Positions 45,112 to 53,248 of a stretch of DNA of 64,000 nt are shown piece by piece. The notes beneath the pieces were generated by a model. The model ran no database searches and had not been told where the DNA came from. It was given only the letters and a program-made list of their open reading frames with translations. The stretch lies in contig NHBK01000027.1 in the NCBI GenBank assembly GCA_002173095.1, positions 1-64,000 of the forward strand, in the 5' to 3' direction. A program made the position numbers and the translations under genes. Position 1 is the stretch's first letter, and every line of letters starts with the position of its first letter. Origin of the DNA: Hyphomonadaceae bacterium TMED5. GTDB taxonomy: Bacteria > Pseudomonadota > Alphaproteobacteria > Caulobacterales > Hyphomonadaceae.

Positions 45112-46380
45112 ATGAATAAACCACCGCAATCTACTGATAGTAAGAACACACTTTATTGCTCCTTCTGTGGGAAGAGTCAGCATGAAGTGAAAAAGCTGAT
45201 CGCGGGTCCAACCGTTTTCATCTGTGATGAATGTGTCGAACTCTGCATGGATATCATCCGTGAAGAGAATAAGTCGGCAATGGTGCGCTCACGTGAAGGT
45301 GTTCCGACACCTCAGGAAATCTGTGATGTTCTTGATGATTACGTGATCGGCCAGGAACAGGCTAAGCGCGTACTTTCCGTTGCGGTTCATAACCATTACA
45401 AGCGCCTGTCCCACAGCTCTAAAAATAATGATGTTGAGCTGTCTAAATCTAATATTCTGCTCGTCGGACCGACCGGTTGCGGTAAAACGCTTCTCGCGCA
45501 GACGCTTGCGCGCATTCTGGACGTGCCGTTCACAATGGCGGACGCAACGACGCTGACCGAAGCGGGTTATGTTGGTGAAGACGTTGAGAACATCGTTCTT
45601 AAACTACTTCAGGCCGCAGACTATAATGTTGAGCGTGCGCAGCGCGGCATCGTATATATCGATGAGATCGACAAGATTTCTCGCAAGTCTGATAATCCGT
45701 CTATAACGCGTGATGTTTCAGGCGAAGGTGTTCAGCAGGCGCTTCTGAAAATCATGGAAGGCACCGTTGCCTCTGTGCCTCCGCAGGGGGGGCGCAAGCA
45801 TCCGCAGCAGGAATTCCTTCAGGTCGATACGACCAACATTCTGTTTATCTGTGGCGGTGCGTTTGCGGGCCTGGATAAGATTATTACAGACCGTGGTGAT
45901 AAAACGTCCATCGGCTTTGGCGCCAACGTTAAATCATCGGATGAGCGTAAAACTGGCGAAGTTCTGCGCGGTGTAGAGCCAGAAGACCTTCAGCGTTTTG
46001 GCCTGATCCCGGAATTCATTGGTCGTCTGCCCGTTATCGCGACGCTGGAAGACCTTGATGAAGATGCCCTCATCACGATTCTGACGCAGCCTAAGAACGC
46101 GCTCGTCAAACAATACCAGCGCCTCTTCGAAATGGAGAGTGTTGAACTCAACTTCCGTGATGACGCTCTGTCTGCCATCGCGAAGCGCGCTATTGAACGC
46201 AAGACAGGTGCACGTGGTCTGCGGTCCATTATGGAAGGCATTCTGCTGGATACCATGTTTGAGCTTCCGAACCTGCACGGCGTTGCCGAGGTTGTGATCA
46301 ATGCAGAAGCGGTAGAATCCGGCGGAGCGCCACTCTACGTGCATTCTGAGCGTGAGCAGGATCAGGGCGAAGCGTCCTGA
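45112..46380 (+). CDS. clpX: ATP-dependent Clp protease ATP-binding subunit ClpX
   Basis: This 422-residue AAA+ unfoldase has the N-terminal zinc-binding domain ([15 protein letters not shown], then ICDECVELC), Walker A GPTGCGKT, Walker [11 protein letters not shown], and the [12 protein letters not shown] pore/sensor regions; the IGF-type ClpP-binding loop is visible as GLIPEFIGR nearby. It feeds substrates to ClpP and in Caulobacter relatives degrades cell-cycle regulators. A 188-base gap separates it from clpP, so it may have its own promoter. Confidence 0.97.
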   Translation: MNKPPQSTDSKNTLYCSFCGKSQHEVKKLIAGPTVFICDECVELCMDIIREENKSAMVRSREGVPTPQEICDVLDDYVIGQEQAKRVLSVAVHNHYKRLSHSSKNNDVELSKSNILLVGPTGCGKTLLAQTLARILDVPFTMADATTLTEAGYVGEDVENIVLKLLQAADYNVERAQRGIVYIDEIDKISRKSDNPSITRDVSGEGVQQALLKIMEGTVASVPPQGGRKHPQQEFLQVDTTNILFICGGAFAGLDKIITDRGDKTSIGFGANVKSSDERKTGEVLRGVEPEDLQRFGLIPEFIGRLPVIATLEDLDEDALITILTQPKNALVKQYQRLFEMESVELNFRDDALSAIAKRAIERKTGARGLRSIMEGILLDTMFELPNLHGVAEVVINAEAVESGGAPLYVHSEREQDQGEAS

Positions 46381-46435
46381 TCCGGCCAAAGGCCAATCCA
46401 AACTGTAAAACTATTCAGCTTCAGCATTCGCTGAG

Positions 46436-46467
46436 CTTGAACAGGTGTGCTTGCAACGCCACATCTA
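46436..46467 (+). promoter_or_regulatory. Putative heat-shock (sigma-32) promoter of lon
   Basis: CTTGAA (46436-46441), 17-base spacer, CCACATCTA (46459-46467) differs by one base from the sigma-32 -10 consensus CCCCATNTA. Transcription would start near 46475, with a 5' leader of about 65 bases. Confidence 0.45.
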
Positions 46468-46476
46468 GATTCAAGG

Positions 46477-46520
46477 CTGCGCGGGAATCCTGTCACTCTG
46501 ACTGAATTCATTCCGCGCAG
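46477..46520 (+). repeat. Inverted repeat in the lon 5' leader
   Basis: CTGCGCG (46477-46483) and CGCGCAG (46514-46520) are perfect 7-base arms, extended by GGAAT/ATTC with one bulge. They could form a hairpin in the leader ending 9 bases before the GGAG ribosome site. Confidence 0.45.
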
Positions 46521-46539
46521 AAACGATCCGGAGACCTAA

Positions 46540-48948
46540 ATGACTACTACAAAAAAGCTACCGGTATTGCCGCTTCGTGACATTGTCGTGTTTCCGAACA
46601 TGGTCGCGCCTCTGTTTGTGGGCCGCGAAAAATCTGTTCGCGCGCTTGATGTCGTTGAAGATGGCGAAAATGAAATCATGCTGATCGCACAACGCGATGC
46701 GACAGTTGATGAGCCGGGCGCTGAAGATCTCTATTCTATCGGTACTGTTGCGACCATTCTTCAGCTTCTGAAGCTGCCAGATGGAACCGTCAAAGTGCTG
46801 GTCGAAGGCAAGTCCCGTGCGCGTATGACTGCGCTGGAAGACCGCGAGGATTTCTTTGAGGCTGAAGTCGAGCCGATCGAAGAAGAGGCTGACGATACCC
46901 AGGATACGGAAACGCTGGCGCGTGCCGTGATTGAGCAGTTCGAAGGCTATGTGAAACTCAACCGTAAAATTCCGCCAGAATCTGTGTCTTCTATCAGTGA
47001 GATTACAGAGCCTGCGCGCCTTGCTGATTCTATTGCCGGCCAGTTGTCGGTCAAACTCGGTGAAAAGCAGTCACTCCTTGAGCTTTCCAGCGTTACGGAA
47101 CGCCTTGAGCGCGTTTTCGCGCTTATGGAAGGTGAGATCGGCATGCTCCAGATGGAGCGTAAGATCAAAAACCGCGTGAAGCGCCAGATGGAGAAGACCC
47201 AGCGCGAATACTATTTGAATGAGCAGATGAAGGCCATTCAGAAGGAACTGGGCGATCAGGATGAAGGCCGCGATGAACTCGCTGAGCTTGAAGAAAAGAT
47301 CGCGAAGAAGGGCCTGTCTGAAGAAGCCCGGACAAAGGCTGAGCAGGAGCTGAAAAAGCTTCGCCAAATGAGCACTATGTCCGCTGAATCCACGGTCGTG
47401 CGGAACTATCTGGATTGGATTCTTGCCCTGCCATGGGGTGAGAACAAGAAAGTTGCGACTGATCTGATGAAGGCTGAAGAGGTGCTCGACAGCGATCACT
47501 ACGGTCTTGAGAAGGTCAAAGAGCGCATTCTTGAATATCTCGCGGTTCAGGCGCGTACGGAGAAGGTCAAAGGTCCAATCCTGTGTCTGGTGGGCCCTCC
47601 GGGTGTTGGTAAAACATCTCTCGGTAAGTCCATCGCAGAGGCGACGGGTCGCGAGTTTGTGCGTGTGTCGCTTGGCGGCGTGCGCGACGAGTCTGAAATT
47701 CGTGGTCACAGACGGACCTATATCGGCTCCATGCCGGGCCGGATTATCCAGTCTCTGAAAAAGGCGAAGACGAACAATCCGCTCTTCCTGCTCGATGAGA
47801 TCGACAAAATGGGTATGGATTATCGTGGCGACCCTGCGTCTGCTTTGCTCGAGGTATTGGACCCAGAGCAAAACTCAACGTTCAACGACCATTATCTGGA
47901 AGTCGATTATGACCTGTCCAACGTAATGTTTGTGACGACGGCGAACTCGCTCAACATGCCTCAGCCACTGCTTGACCGTATGGAGGTTATCTCCATCGCC
48001 GGTTACACAGAGGACGAGAAAGTCGAAATTGCTCAACGCCACCTCCTGCCGAAAATTTCGGAAAACCACGCGCTGAATGACGGTGAGTGGAAAGTGGAGG
48101 AAAGCGCAATCCGCGATGAGATTCGCTATTACACGCGCGAAGCGGGTGTGCGTAATCTTGAGCGTGAACTGTCCAAACTGGCACGTAAAACGGTCCGTAG
48201 CCTGACGCAGGCTGACAAAGAGCTGATTGAGATCAACTCAGATAATTTGGCTGATTTCGCTGGCGTACGTAAATATCGCTACGGTCTTGCGGATAAGGAA
48301 GATCAGATCGGTGCTGTGACGGGTCTCGTCTGGACGTCGGTTGGTGGTGACCTTCTGACGATCGAGGCGGCTAAAATGCCGGGTCGCGGAAAGATGACCG
48401 TCACGGGTAACCTCAAGGATGTGATGAAGGAATCCATCTCCGCTGCGAACAGCCTGGTGCGCTCGCGGTCTGTATCCTTCGGCATTCGCCCGGATGTGTT
48501 CAATCACACCGACATTCACGTCCACGTGCCGGAAGGTGCCGTTCCAAAAGACGGACCGTCTGCGGGTATCGCTATGACAACAGCAATCGTCTCGCTTCTG
48601 ACCTCAAACCCTATTCGTAAGGATATTGCGATGACCGGTGAGGTGACGTTGCGAGGCCGGGTGCTGCCGATTGGCGGTCTGAAGGAGAAGCTCCTTGCGG
48701 CGCACCGTGGCGGTATCGCGACTGTTCTTATTCCAGAGGAAAACGCCAAAGATCTGGCGGAAATCCCTGAGAATGTAAAAAACGAGCTGGAGATCATTCC
48801 GGTGAGCGACATTAATGAAGTGCTTGCGCACGCCCTGACAAACTCCTTGCAGGAGATTGAGTGGAGCGAAGAAGAGCAGGCAGCGCTTCAGGCGAATATG
48901 ATGAATCAGAACCCCGCACCGGCAGGTTCTACGCCAATGACGCACTAA
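46540..48948 (+). CDS. lon: ATP-dependent protease Lon
   Basis: This 802-residue protease has the LON substrate-binding domain (about 7-200, PVLPLRDIVVFPNMVAPLFVGR split), the AAA+ module with Walker A GPPGVGKT and LLDEIDKMG, and the C-terminal protease domain with Ser674 in DGPSAGIAM and Lys717 in GGLKEK. It degrades damaged and regulatory proteins in the cytoplasm. The start follows GGAGACCTAA. Confidence 0.97.
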   Translation: MTTTKKLPVLPLRDIVVFPNMVAPLFVGREKSVRALDVVEDGENEIMLIAQRDATVDEPGAEDLYSIGTVATILQLLKLPDGTVKVLVEGKSRARMTALEDREDFFEAEVEPIEEEADDTQDTETLARAVIEQFEGYVKLNRKIPPESVSSISEITEPARLADSIAGQLSVKLGEKQSLLELSSVTERLERVFALMEGEIGMLQMERKIKNRVKRQMEKTQREYYLNEQMKAIQKELGDQDEGRDELAELEEKIAKKGLSEEARTKAEQELKKLRQMSTMSAESTVVRNYLDWILALPWGENKKVATDLMKAEEVLDSDHYGLEKVKERILEYLAVQARTEKVKGPILCLVGPPGVGKTSLGKSIAEATGREFVRVSLGGVRDESEIRGHRRTYIGSMPGRIIQSLKKAKTNNPLFLLDEIDKMGMDYRGDPASALLEVLDPEQNSTFNDHYLEVDYDLSNVMFVTTANSLNMPQPLLDRMEVISIAGYTEDEKVEIAQRHLLPKISENHALNDGEWKVEESAIRDEIRYYTREAGVRNLERELSKLARKTVRSLTQADKELIEINSDNLADFAGVRKYRYGLADKEDQIGAVTGLVWTSVGGDLLTIEAAKMPGRGKMTVTGNLKDVMKESISAANSLVRSRSVSFGIRPDVFNHTDIHVHVPEGAVPKDGPSAGIAMTTAIVSLLTSNPIRKDIAMTGEVTLRGRVLPIGGLKEKLLAAHRGGIATVLIPEENAKDLAEIPENVKNELEIIPVSDINEVLAHALTNSLQEIEWSEEEQAALQANMMNQNPAPAGSTPMTH

Positions 48949-48969
48949 GTTACTTTAGATGTGAATCAG

Positions 48970-49001
48970 AAAGCCCCGGCACTGAGTGTCGGGGCTTTTT
49001 T
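48970..49001. terminator. Terminator between lon and the nitrilase-family gene
   Basis: AAGCCCCGGCAC, loop TGA, GTGTCGGGGCTT (one G-T pair), then T residues. It lies just before the stop of the convergent gene at 49004. Confidence 0.9.
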
Positions 49002-49003
49002 GT

Positions 49004-49825
49004 TCAGCTGAAGCTTTGTGTCTTTGAGAGCGACGGAATGCGCCTGCGAGCATCAGTGGAGCGCTCGAGATCGATTTCAGCCATTATCACGTCCTCGCCT
49101 GTTACGTTGCTTTCTGCGAGGATCTTGCCCCATGGCGCGATGATGAGAGAATGGCCGAAAGTCTCTCTCCCGTCTTCGTGTAGGCCGGACTGTGCCGGGG
49201 CGATAACGAAACTGCCTGTTTCTATGGCTCGTGCGCGCAATAAAACATGCCAGTGCGCTTCGCCGGTGACGCGGGTAAAGGCGGCCGGGCAGGTGACAAT
49301 GTTCGCCCCAGACTGTGCAAGATGCCTGTAAAGGTAGGGAAAGCGCAGATCATAGCAAATGGACAGACCGAGCTGCCCCAGCGGCGTGTCTGCGATGACT
49401 GCTTTATCACCTGGGCGATAAACGGATGATTCCCGATATCTCTGTCCGTCGCCCACTTCGACATCAAACATATGAATCTTGTCATAGCGTGCAGAGATTT
49501 CGCCCTCAGGAGAAATCAGAAACGAGCGGTTCGCGAGTCGCTCATCAGATTCGTGCTTCACAGCGAGAGATCCGATCAACAGCCAGATTTGCAAATCCGA
49601 GGCCTGAACCTGGAAGGCTTTCAGAAGTGGATCATCAGATTCATAGAATCGCTGCGCCTGGGAATCGTTTCCACGTATATTCATGCAGCCCGTCATTTCA
49701 GGCGTAGCAACGAAATTGGCGCCATGAGCAGCAGCCCTGGCTATCAGATTGCTTGCGCGTTCCAGATTCGTTTCCGGATGGATCCCGGTGGTCATCTGTA
49801 CGCAGGCGGCTTTGAAGCTGGTCAT
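49004..49825 (-). CDS. Carbon-nitrogen hydrolase (Nit2/omega-amidase-like)
   Basis: This 273-residue protein has the complete nitrilase catalytic triad: Glu43 in VATPEM, Lys in RYDKIHMFDVEV, Cys in LSICYDLRFPYLYR. The last pattern, followed by NIVTCPAAFTRVTGEAHWHVL, places it in the Nit1/Nit2 branch, where enzymes hydrolyse deaminated glutathione or ketoacid amides. In the usual alphaproteobacterial genome this gene is near grxC, which is not seen here. Confidence 0.92.
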   Translation of the reverse strand: MTSFKAACVQMTTGIHPETNLERASNLIARAAAHGANFVATPEMTGCMNIRGNDSQAQRFYESDDPLLKAFQVQASDLQIWLLIGSLAVKHESDERLANRSFLISPEGEISARYDKIHMFDVEVGDGQRYRESSVYRPGDKAVIADTPLGQLGLSICYDLRFPYLYRHLAQSGANIVTCPAAFTRVTGEAHWHVLLRARAIETGSFVIAPAQSGLHEDGRETFGHSLIIAPWGKILAESNVTGEDVIMAEIDLERSTDARRRIPSLSKTQSFS

Positions 49826-49917
49826 GGGAGAATTCCTGAAGGCGAGGGCATTTCAAACGCAGTTCTATCCGAAAAAAATCGGGTCGACCATGAGTTGGCA
49901 TTTCAGGAAAGAAAGAG

Positions 49918-49993
49918 TGGCTCCGCGAGTAGGACTCGAACCTACGACCGGGCGATTAACAGTCGCCTGCTCTACCAACTGAGCTATCGCGGA
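49918..49993 (-). tRNA. tRNA-Asn(GUU)
   Basis: On the minus strand the 76-base gene begins TCCGCGATAGCTCAG, has anticodon loop CTGTTAA with GTT, T-arm GTAGGTTCGAGTCCTAC and encoded CCA at 49918-49920. Confidence 0.96.
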
Positions 49994-50007
49994 ACAACGA
50001 GATGGCC

Positions 50008-50036
50008 GATATAGCTATCCGTGCCCGTCACGTCAA
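50008..50036 (-). promoter_or_regulatory. Promoter of tRNA-Asn
   Basis: On the minus strand TTGACG (50036-50031) and TATATC (50013-50008) are 17 bases apart and 14 bases before the tRNA. Confidence 0.65.
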
Positions 50037-50261
50037 ACACCAATTTCAGATTTTTTGTAAAAAAAATGGCGGGAGCGAACTCCCGCCGAGGCGTTGGGTG
50101 ATGGTGGGGTGTCTTCAAGGAGAAGACATTATTTACTTCTCATGAATCTGTTAACGAGGTGTAAACGATAAATGGCCGAAATGAGGGTATTTCCGGCGGA
50201 AAACATCATGTTTTCAAGGCGTCCGGTTGGGGCGGTATCGTAAATTTTGGATTAATGTCTT

Positions 50262-50335
50262 TGGAGGCCCCGCCCGGAATCGAACCGGGGTACACGGATT
50301 TGCAATCCGCTGCGTCACCACTCCGCCACAGGGCC
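50262..50335 (-). tRNA. tRNA-Cys(GCA)
   Basis: On the minus strand the 74-base gene begins GGCCCTGTGGCGGAGTGG, has anticodon loop TTGCAAA with GCA, T-arm CCCGGTTCGATTCCGGG and acceptor end GGGGCCTCCA with encoded CCA. Confidence 0.96.
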
Positions 50336-50350
50336 TTTCAAAGAGGCGTC

Positions 50351-50379
50351 TACATGATCAAGTTAAAGCCGCTCGTCAA
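50351..50379 (-). promoter_or_regulatory. Promoter of tRNA-Cys
   Basis: On the minus strand TTGACG (50379-50374) and CATGTA (50356-50351) are 17 bases apart and 15 bases before the tRNA. Confidence 0.6.
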
Positions 50380-50503
50380 TGGAAAATCCGCATCCGTACT
50401 GGTTTTTGTATACATTTTAGGAGAATAATGCCGCACTAAGGTGGCGCTTGTCCGCTCGTGAAGCTGTGGTAAGAGCAGTCGTGAAAAACCAGAGGTGAGT
50501 CCC

Positions 50504-51154
50504 GTGGATCTGAATATTGCCCGTCGGAAGATGATTGATTCCCAAATCCGTCCGAATGATGTGACTGATGAGAAGGTCATCCAAGCGTTCGAATCGGTCG
50601 CTAAAGAGAACTTTGTTCCTAAAGCGAATGCTGAACTGGCATATTCCGAAGCGGAGCTTGATACTGTTCCGGGCCGAAAATTCTGGCTGGCGCGCGATCT
50701 TTCCAAAATGCTCCAAGCTCTGGAAGTTAAGAGCGATGATCTGGTTCTGGTTATTGGCGCAGGCGAAGGTTATTCGGCGGCGCTTCTGAACGAGATTGCC
50801 ACGACGGTTATTGCGTTGGAAGAAAGCGAAGAGATCGTTGATAAGTCTTCTGACCTGGTTCTGTCTCTTGGGCTGGACCGCATTGCTTTCGTCAAAGGCG
50901 AGCTTTCAAAAGGCTATCCGAGCGAAGGGCCTTATAATGTCATCCTCGTAAACGGTATGGTGGAATATGTTCCGGATGCCTGGCTGGAACAGCTTGCACC
51001 GGGCGGTCGCCTTGGCGTGGTTGTCGGTGATGATCGCAATGGGCAGGCACGTGTTTATCACAAATCTGAAGCGGCTGTGTCGTATCATTCAGAGTTTGAG
51101 TGCGTCCCGCCAAAGCTGGCGGAAATTCACCTTGAAAAAGGTTTCGTATTCTAA
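50504..51154 (+). CDS. Protein-L-isoaspartate O-methyltransferase-family protein
   Basis: The start is placed at GTG 50504, just after AGAGGTGAG; GTG 50495 lies inside that site. The 216-residue protein has the PIMT features MIDSQIRPNDVTDEKV, ENFVPKANAELAY, the SAM-binding loop VLVIGAGEGYSAALL (usual form VLEIGTGSGY) and LAPGGRLGVVVGD. It would repair isoaspartyl residues, though the changed SAM loop leaves activity open. It is the standard neighbour of tolC in alphaproteobacteria. Confidence 0.85.
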   Translation: MDLNIARRKMIDSQIRPNDVTDEKVIQAFESVAKENFVPKANAELAYSEAELDTVPGRKFWLARDLSKMLQALEVKSDDLVLVIGAGEGYSAALLNEIATTVIALEESEEIVDKSSDLVLSLGLDRIAFVKGELSKGYPSEGPYNVILVNGMVEYVPDAWLEQLAPGGRLGVVVGDDRNGQARVYHKSEAAVSYHSEFECVPPKLAEIHLEKGFVF

Positions 51155-51217
51155 AGGTGAACGCTGTTCACTTTTTTGCTGAGATGTGAGACATATTCCC
51201 AAAAGGGAGAGTCTCGC

Positions 51218-52480
51218 ATGCGGATCGTTTCTTCGTTTATTGCTTTGGGCGTCATGCTGGCCGCGCCAGATGCCAACGCGCAGACGCTGCAGGAAACCCT
51301 GCGGCTGACGCTCATCAATAATCCAGCGATTGCCGCAGCTGAAATTGAGCTGGAACTCGCAGAAGAGACGCTTCTGGTTGCGCGTGCAGCCCGCTCGATA
51401 GAGATATCAACAGGTGTGACAACGCAGCTCCAGTCCGTGAGCTCCAACCGACTGTTTGGTGCGCTCGCTGGCGAAACGTTTATATCGCAGGCTTCGATTG
51501 AAGCCTCTATTCCGATTTTTACAGCTGGTGAGATTGCAGCGACAATCAGCCAGGCCCGTTACTCGCTTGAAGCGGCAGAATATGCTCTGGCCGCTCAGAA
51601 GCAGGAAACCCTTCTATCAGCGATCAATGCTCATCTGGGCGTTCAGTTTGCTGCTGAACAGGTTGCTATTCGAGAACAGAATTTGATCCGACTTGAGCGC
51701 CAGCTCAATGCAGCGCGCGATCGGTTCGAGGCTGGTGTTGTGACCCGCACGGATACCGCTCTTGCCGAAGCCAGATGGCGCGGCGCTGAAGCCCAGCTCG
51801 CAGGTGCGCAGGCGGAGCTTGAAGGGGCGCGTGCCAGATATCTGCAGATCACGGGGGAGAGCGCAACTCAGCCAGCGTTAGAAGGATTGCCCGTCGGTAT
51901 GCCTGTGTCGATAGATGAAGGTATCGATCGACTATTAGAAGAAAATCCGAATCTCCAGCGTTATGTGGCGCTGGAGTTCATGGCCGGTGAGGCCATTCGA
52001 ATCGCTGAAAGTCGTCAGCGCCCACGCGTGGAATTGTTTGGTTCTGCTTCGATACAGGACGGGCGTTGGGATAATGAGTTCCGTGATGAAAGTGCCATCC
52101 TTGGCGCCCGTGCCAGTATGCCGCTTTATACCGGGGGGCGCCTCCAGTCTGCCGTTCGGCAGGCTGGAATGGACCGGGCCCAATTGCGTCTGCGCCGTGA
52201 TGATGCCCGCAATCAGTTGATCGCAATGTTTGCTGAAGCCTGGGCGCAACATCGCGCGGCGACGTCGAGTGCTATTGCCGCTCGAGAAGAAGTCAGGGCC
52301 AATGAAGTCGCGCTGGAAGGGGCTGAAATTGAAGTCAGTGTCGGTTTGCGGACAACGCTGGATCTGCTTGATCAGGAACAGGAATTGCTGGAAGCGCAAC
52401 TGCGTTTGATTGATGCGGAAAAGAATGTTTATCTCTCCGCAAGCCAAATTTTGGCTTTGCTGGGTGCATTAGGCGCCTAG
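51218..52480 (+). CDS. TolC-family outer membrane efflux/secretion protein
   Basis: The start ATG 51218 follows AAAAGGGAGAG. The 420-residue protein has a signal peptide (about 1-21, ending DANAQ) and the duplicated TolC structure, with long helical coiled-coil segments at about 95-195 and 300-410 (LIRLERQLNAARDRFEAGVVT, EIEVSVGLRTTLDLLDQEQE in pieces) that include the repeated G-V-x-T motif. It forms the trimeric outer membrane channel for type I secretion or efflux. It lies between the PIMT gene and popZ, as expected. Confidence 0.92.
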   Translation: MRIVSSFIALGVMLAAPDANAQTLQETLRLTLINNPAIAAAEIELELAEETLLVARAARSIEISTGVTTQLQSVSSNRLFGALAGETFISQASIEASIPIFTAGEIAATISQARYSLEAAEYALAAQKQETLLSAINAHLGVQFAAEQVAIREQNLIRLERQLNAARDRFEAGVVTRTDTALAEARWRGAEAQLAGAQAELEGARARYLQITGESATQPALEGLPVGMPVSIDEGIDRLLEENPNLQRYVALEFMAGEAIRIAESRQRPRVELFGSASIQDGRWDNEFRDESAILGARASMPLYTGGRLQSAVRQAGMDRAQLRLRRDDARNQLIAMFAEAWAQHRAATSSAIAAREEVRANEVALEGAEIEVSVGLRTTLDLLDQEQELLEAQLRLIDAEKNVYLSASQILALLGALGA

Positions 52481-52601
52481 TTTTAGCAGTTTTAACGATA
52501 CGTTATCCAAACCGGAAAAATATGTTGGAATAACGCAGGGGATTCTATTAACCATCACCTGTGTATTCTGATTTTAACGCCTCCGATCGGGACCAAGTAC
52601 G

Positions 52602-53174
52602 ATGGCAGCTGACGAAGCTCAACAAGAACCGACAATGGAAGAGATTCTGGCGTCGATCCGTAAGATTATTTCTGAAGACGATGAGCCAGCACCTGCTGAA
52701 GCTGAACCTGCTATGGAAGAGGCTGAGGAAGACGTGCTTGAACTCGAGCCTATGGAAGATCATTCGTTCGAACCAGAGCCAGCACCTGAGCCTGAACCAG
52801 CAATGGCAATGGAAGAGGCTGAACCCGACTTTGAAGACGATGATATCGTTGCCTTTGAGGATCCGGAAATTGAGTTTGAGCCTGAACCGGCACCTGAACC
52901 AGAAATGTCTTTTGAACCTCCGCCGCGTCCTGAGCCGGCACCGGCACCTATGGATGATGGCGGTTTGCTTGAAGACGAGGTCGCTGGCAAAGCCGCTGGC
53001 GCGCTCGGTCAGCTTATGGGCAGCATGGCGGTTGGCAGCGGCACAACGCTCGAATCGATTGTGCGGGAACTCCTTCGCCCAATGCTGAAAGAGTGGCTGA
53101 ATGAGAACCTTCCTGCAATTGTTGAAGCGAAAGTGGAAGAAGAAGTGAAACGCATCAGCCGAATGGCGCGCTAA
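52602..53174 (+). CDS. popZ: Polar organizing protein PopZ (DUF2497)
   Basis: This 190-residue protein has the conserved N-terminal helix EPTMEEILASIRKIISED (residues 9-26), a long acidic Glu/Pro-rich disordered middle (about 27-125), and the C-terminal oligomerisation helices ESIVRELLRPMLKEWLNEN and LPAIVEAKVEEEVKRISR. This is the exact PopZ layout. It forms a polar matrix that anchors ParB/parS and recruits cell-cycle proteins. The tolC-popZ-valS order is typical. The 121-base upstream gap contains TTAACCAT (52548-52555), which resembles a CtrA half-site, but no full site is seen. Confidence 0.93.
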   Translation: MAADEAQQEPTMEEILASIRKIISEDDEPAPAEAEPAMEEAEEDVLELEPMEDHSFEPEPAPEPEPAMAMEEAEPDFEDDDIVAFEDPEIEFEPEPAPEPEMSFEPPPRPEPAPAPMDDGGLLEDEVAGKAAGALGQLMGSMAVGSGTTLESIVRELLRPMLKEWLNENLPAIVEAKVEEEVKRISRMAR

Positions 53175-53206
53175 TCTCATTTCTGCATCTCGATTTATCT
53201 GTATGG

Positions 53207-53237
53207 GCGCGCTAGGAAACTGGCGCGCTTTTCTTTT
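53207..53237 (+). terminator. Terminator after popZ
   Basis: GCGCGC (53207-53212), ten-base loop, GCGCGC (53223-53228), followed by TTTTCTTTT. It ends 12 bases before the valS start. Confidence 0.7.
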
Positions 53238-53248
53238 ATGTGGACACA

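Noticed and set aside
49994-50261. A gene in the 268-base gap between tRNA-Asn and tRNA-Cys
   Set aside because: No frame with a start, ribosome site and protein-like composition was seen; the gap holds the tRNA-Asn promoter and AT-rich sequence only.
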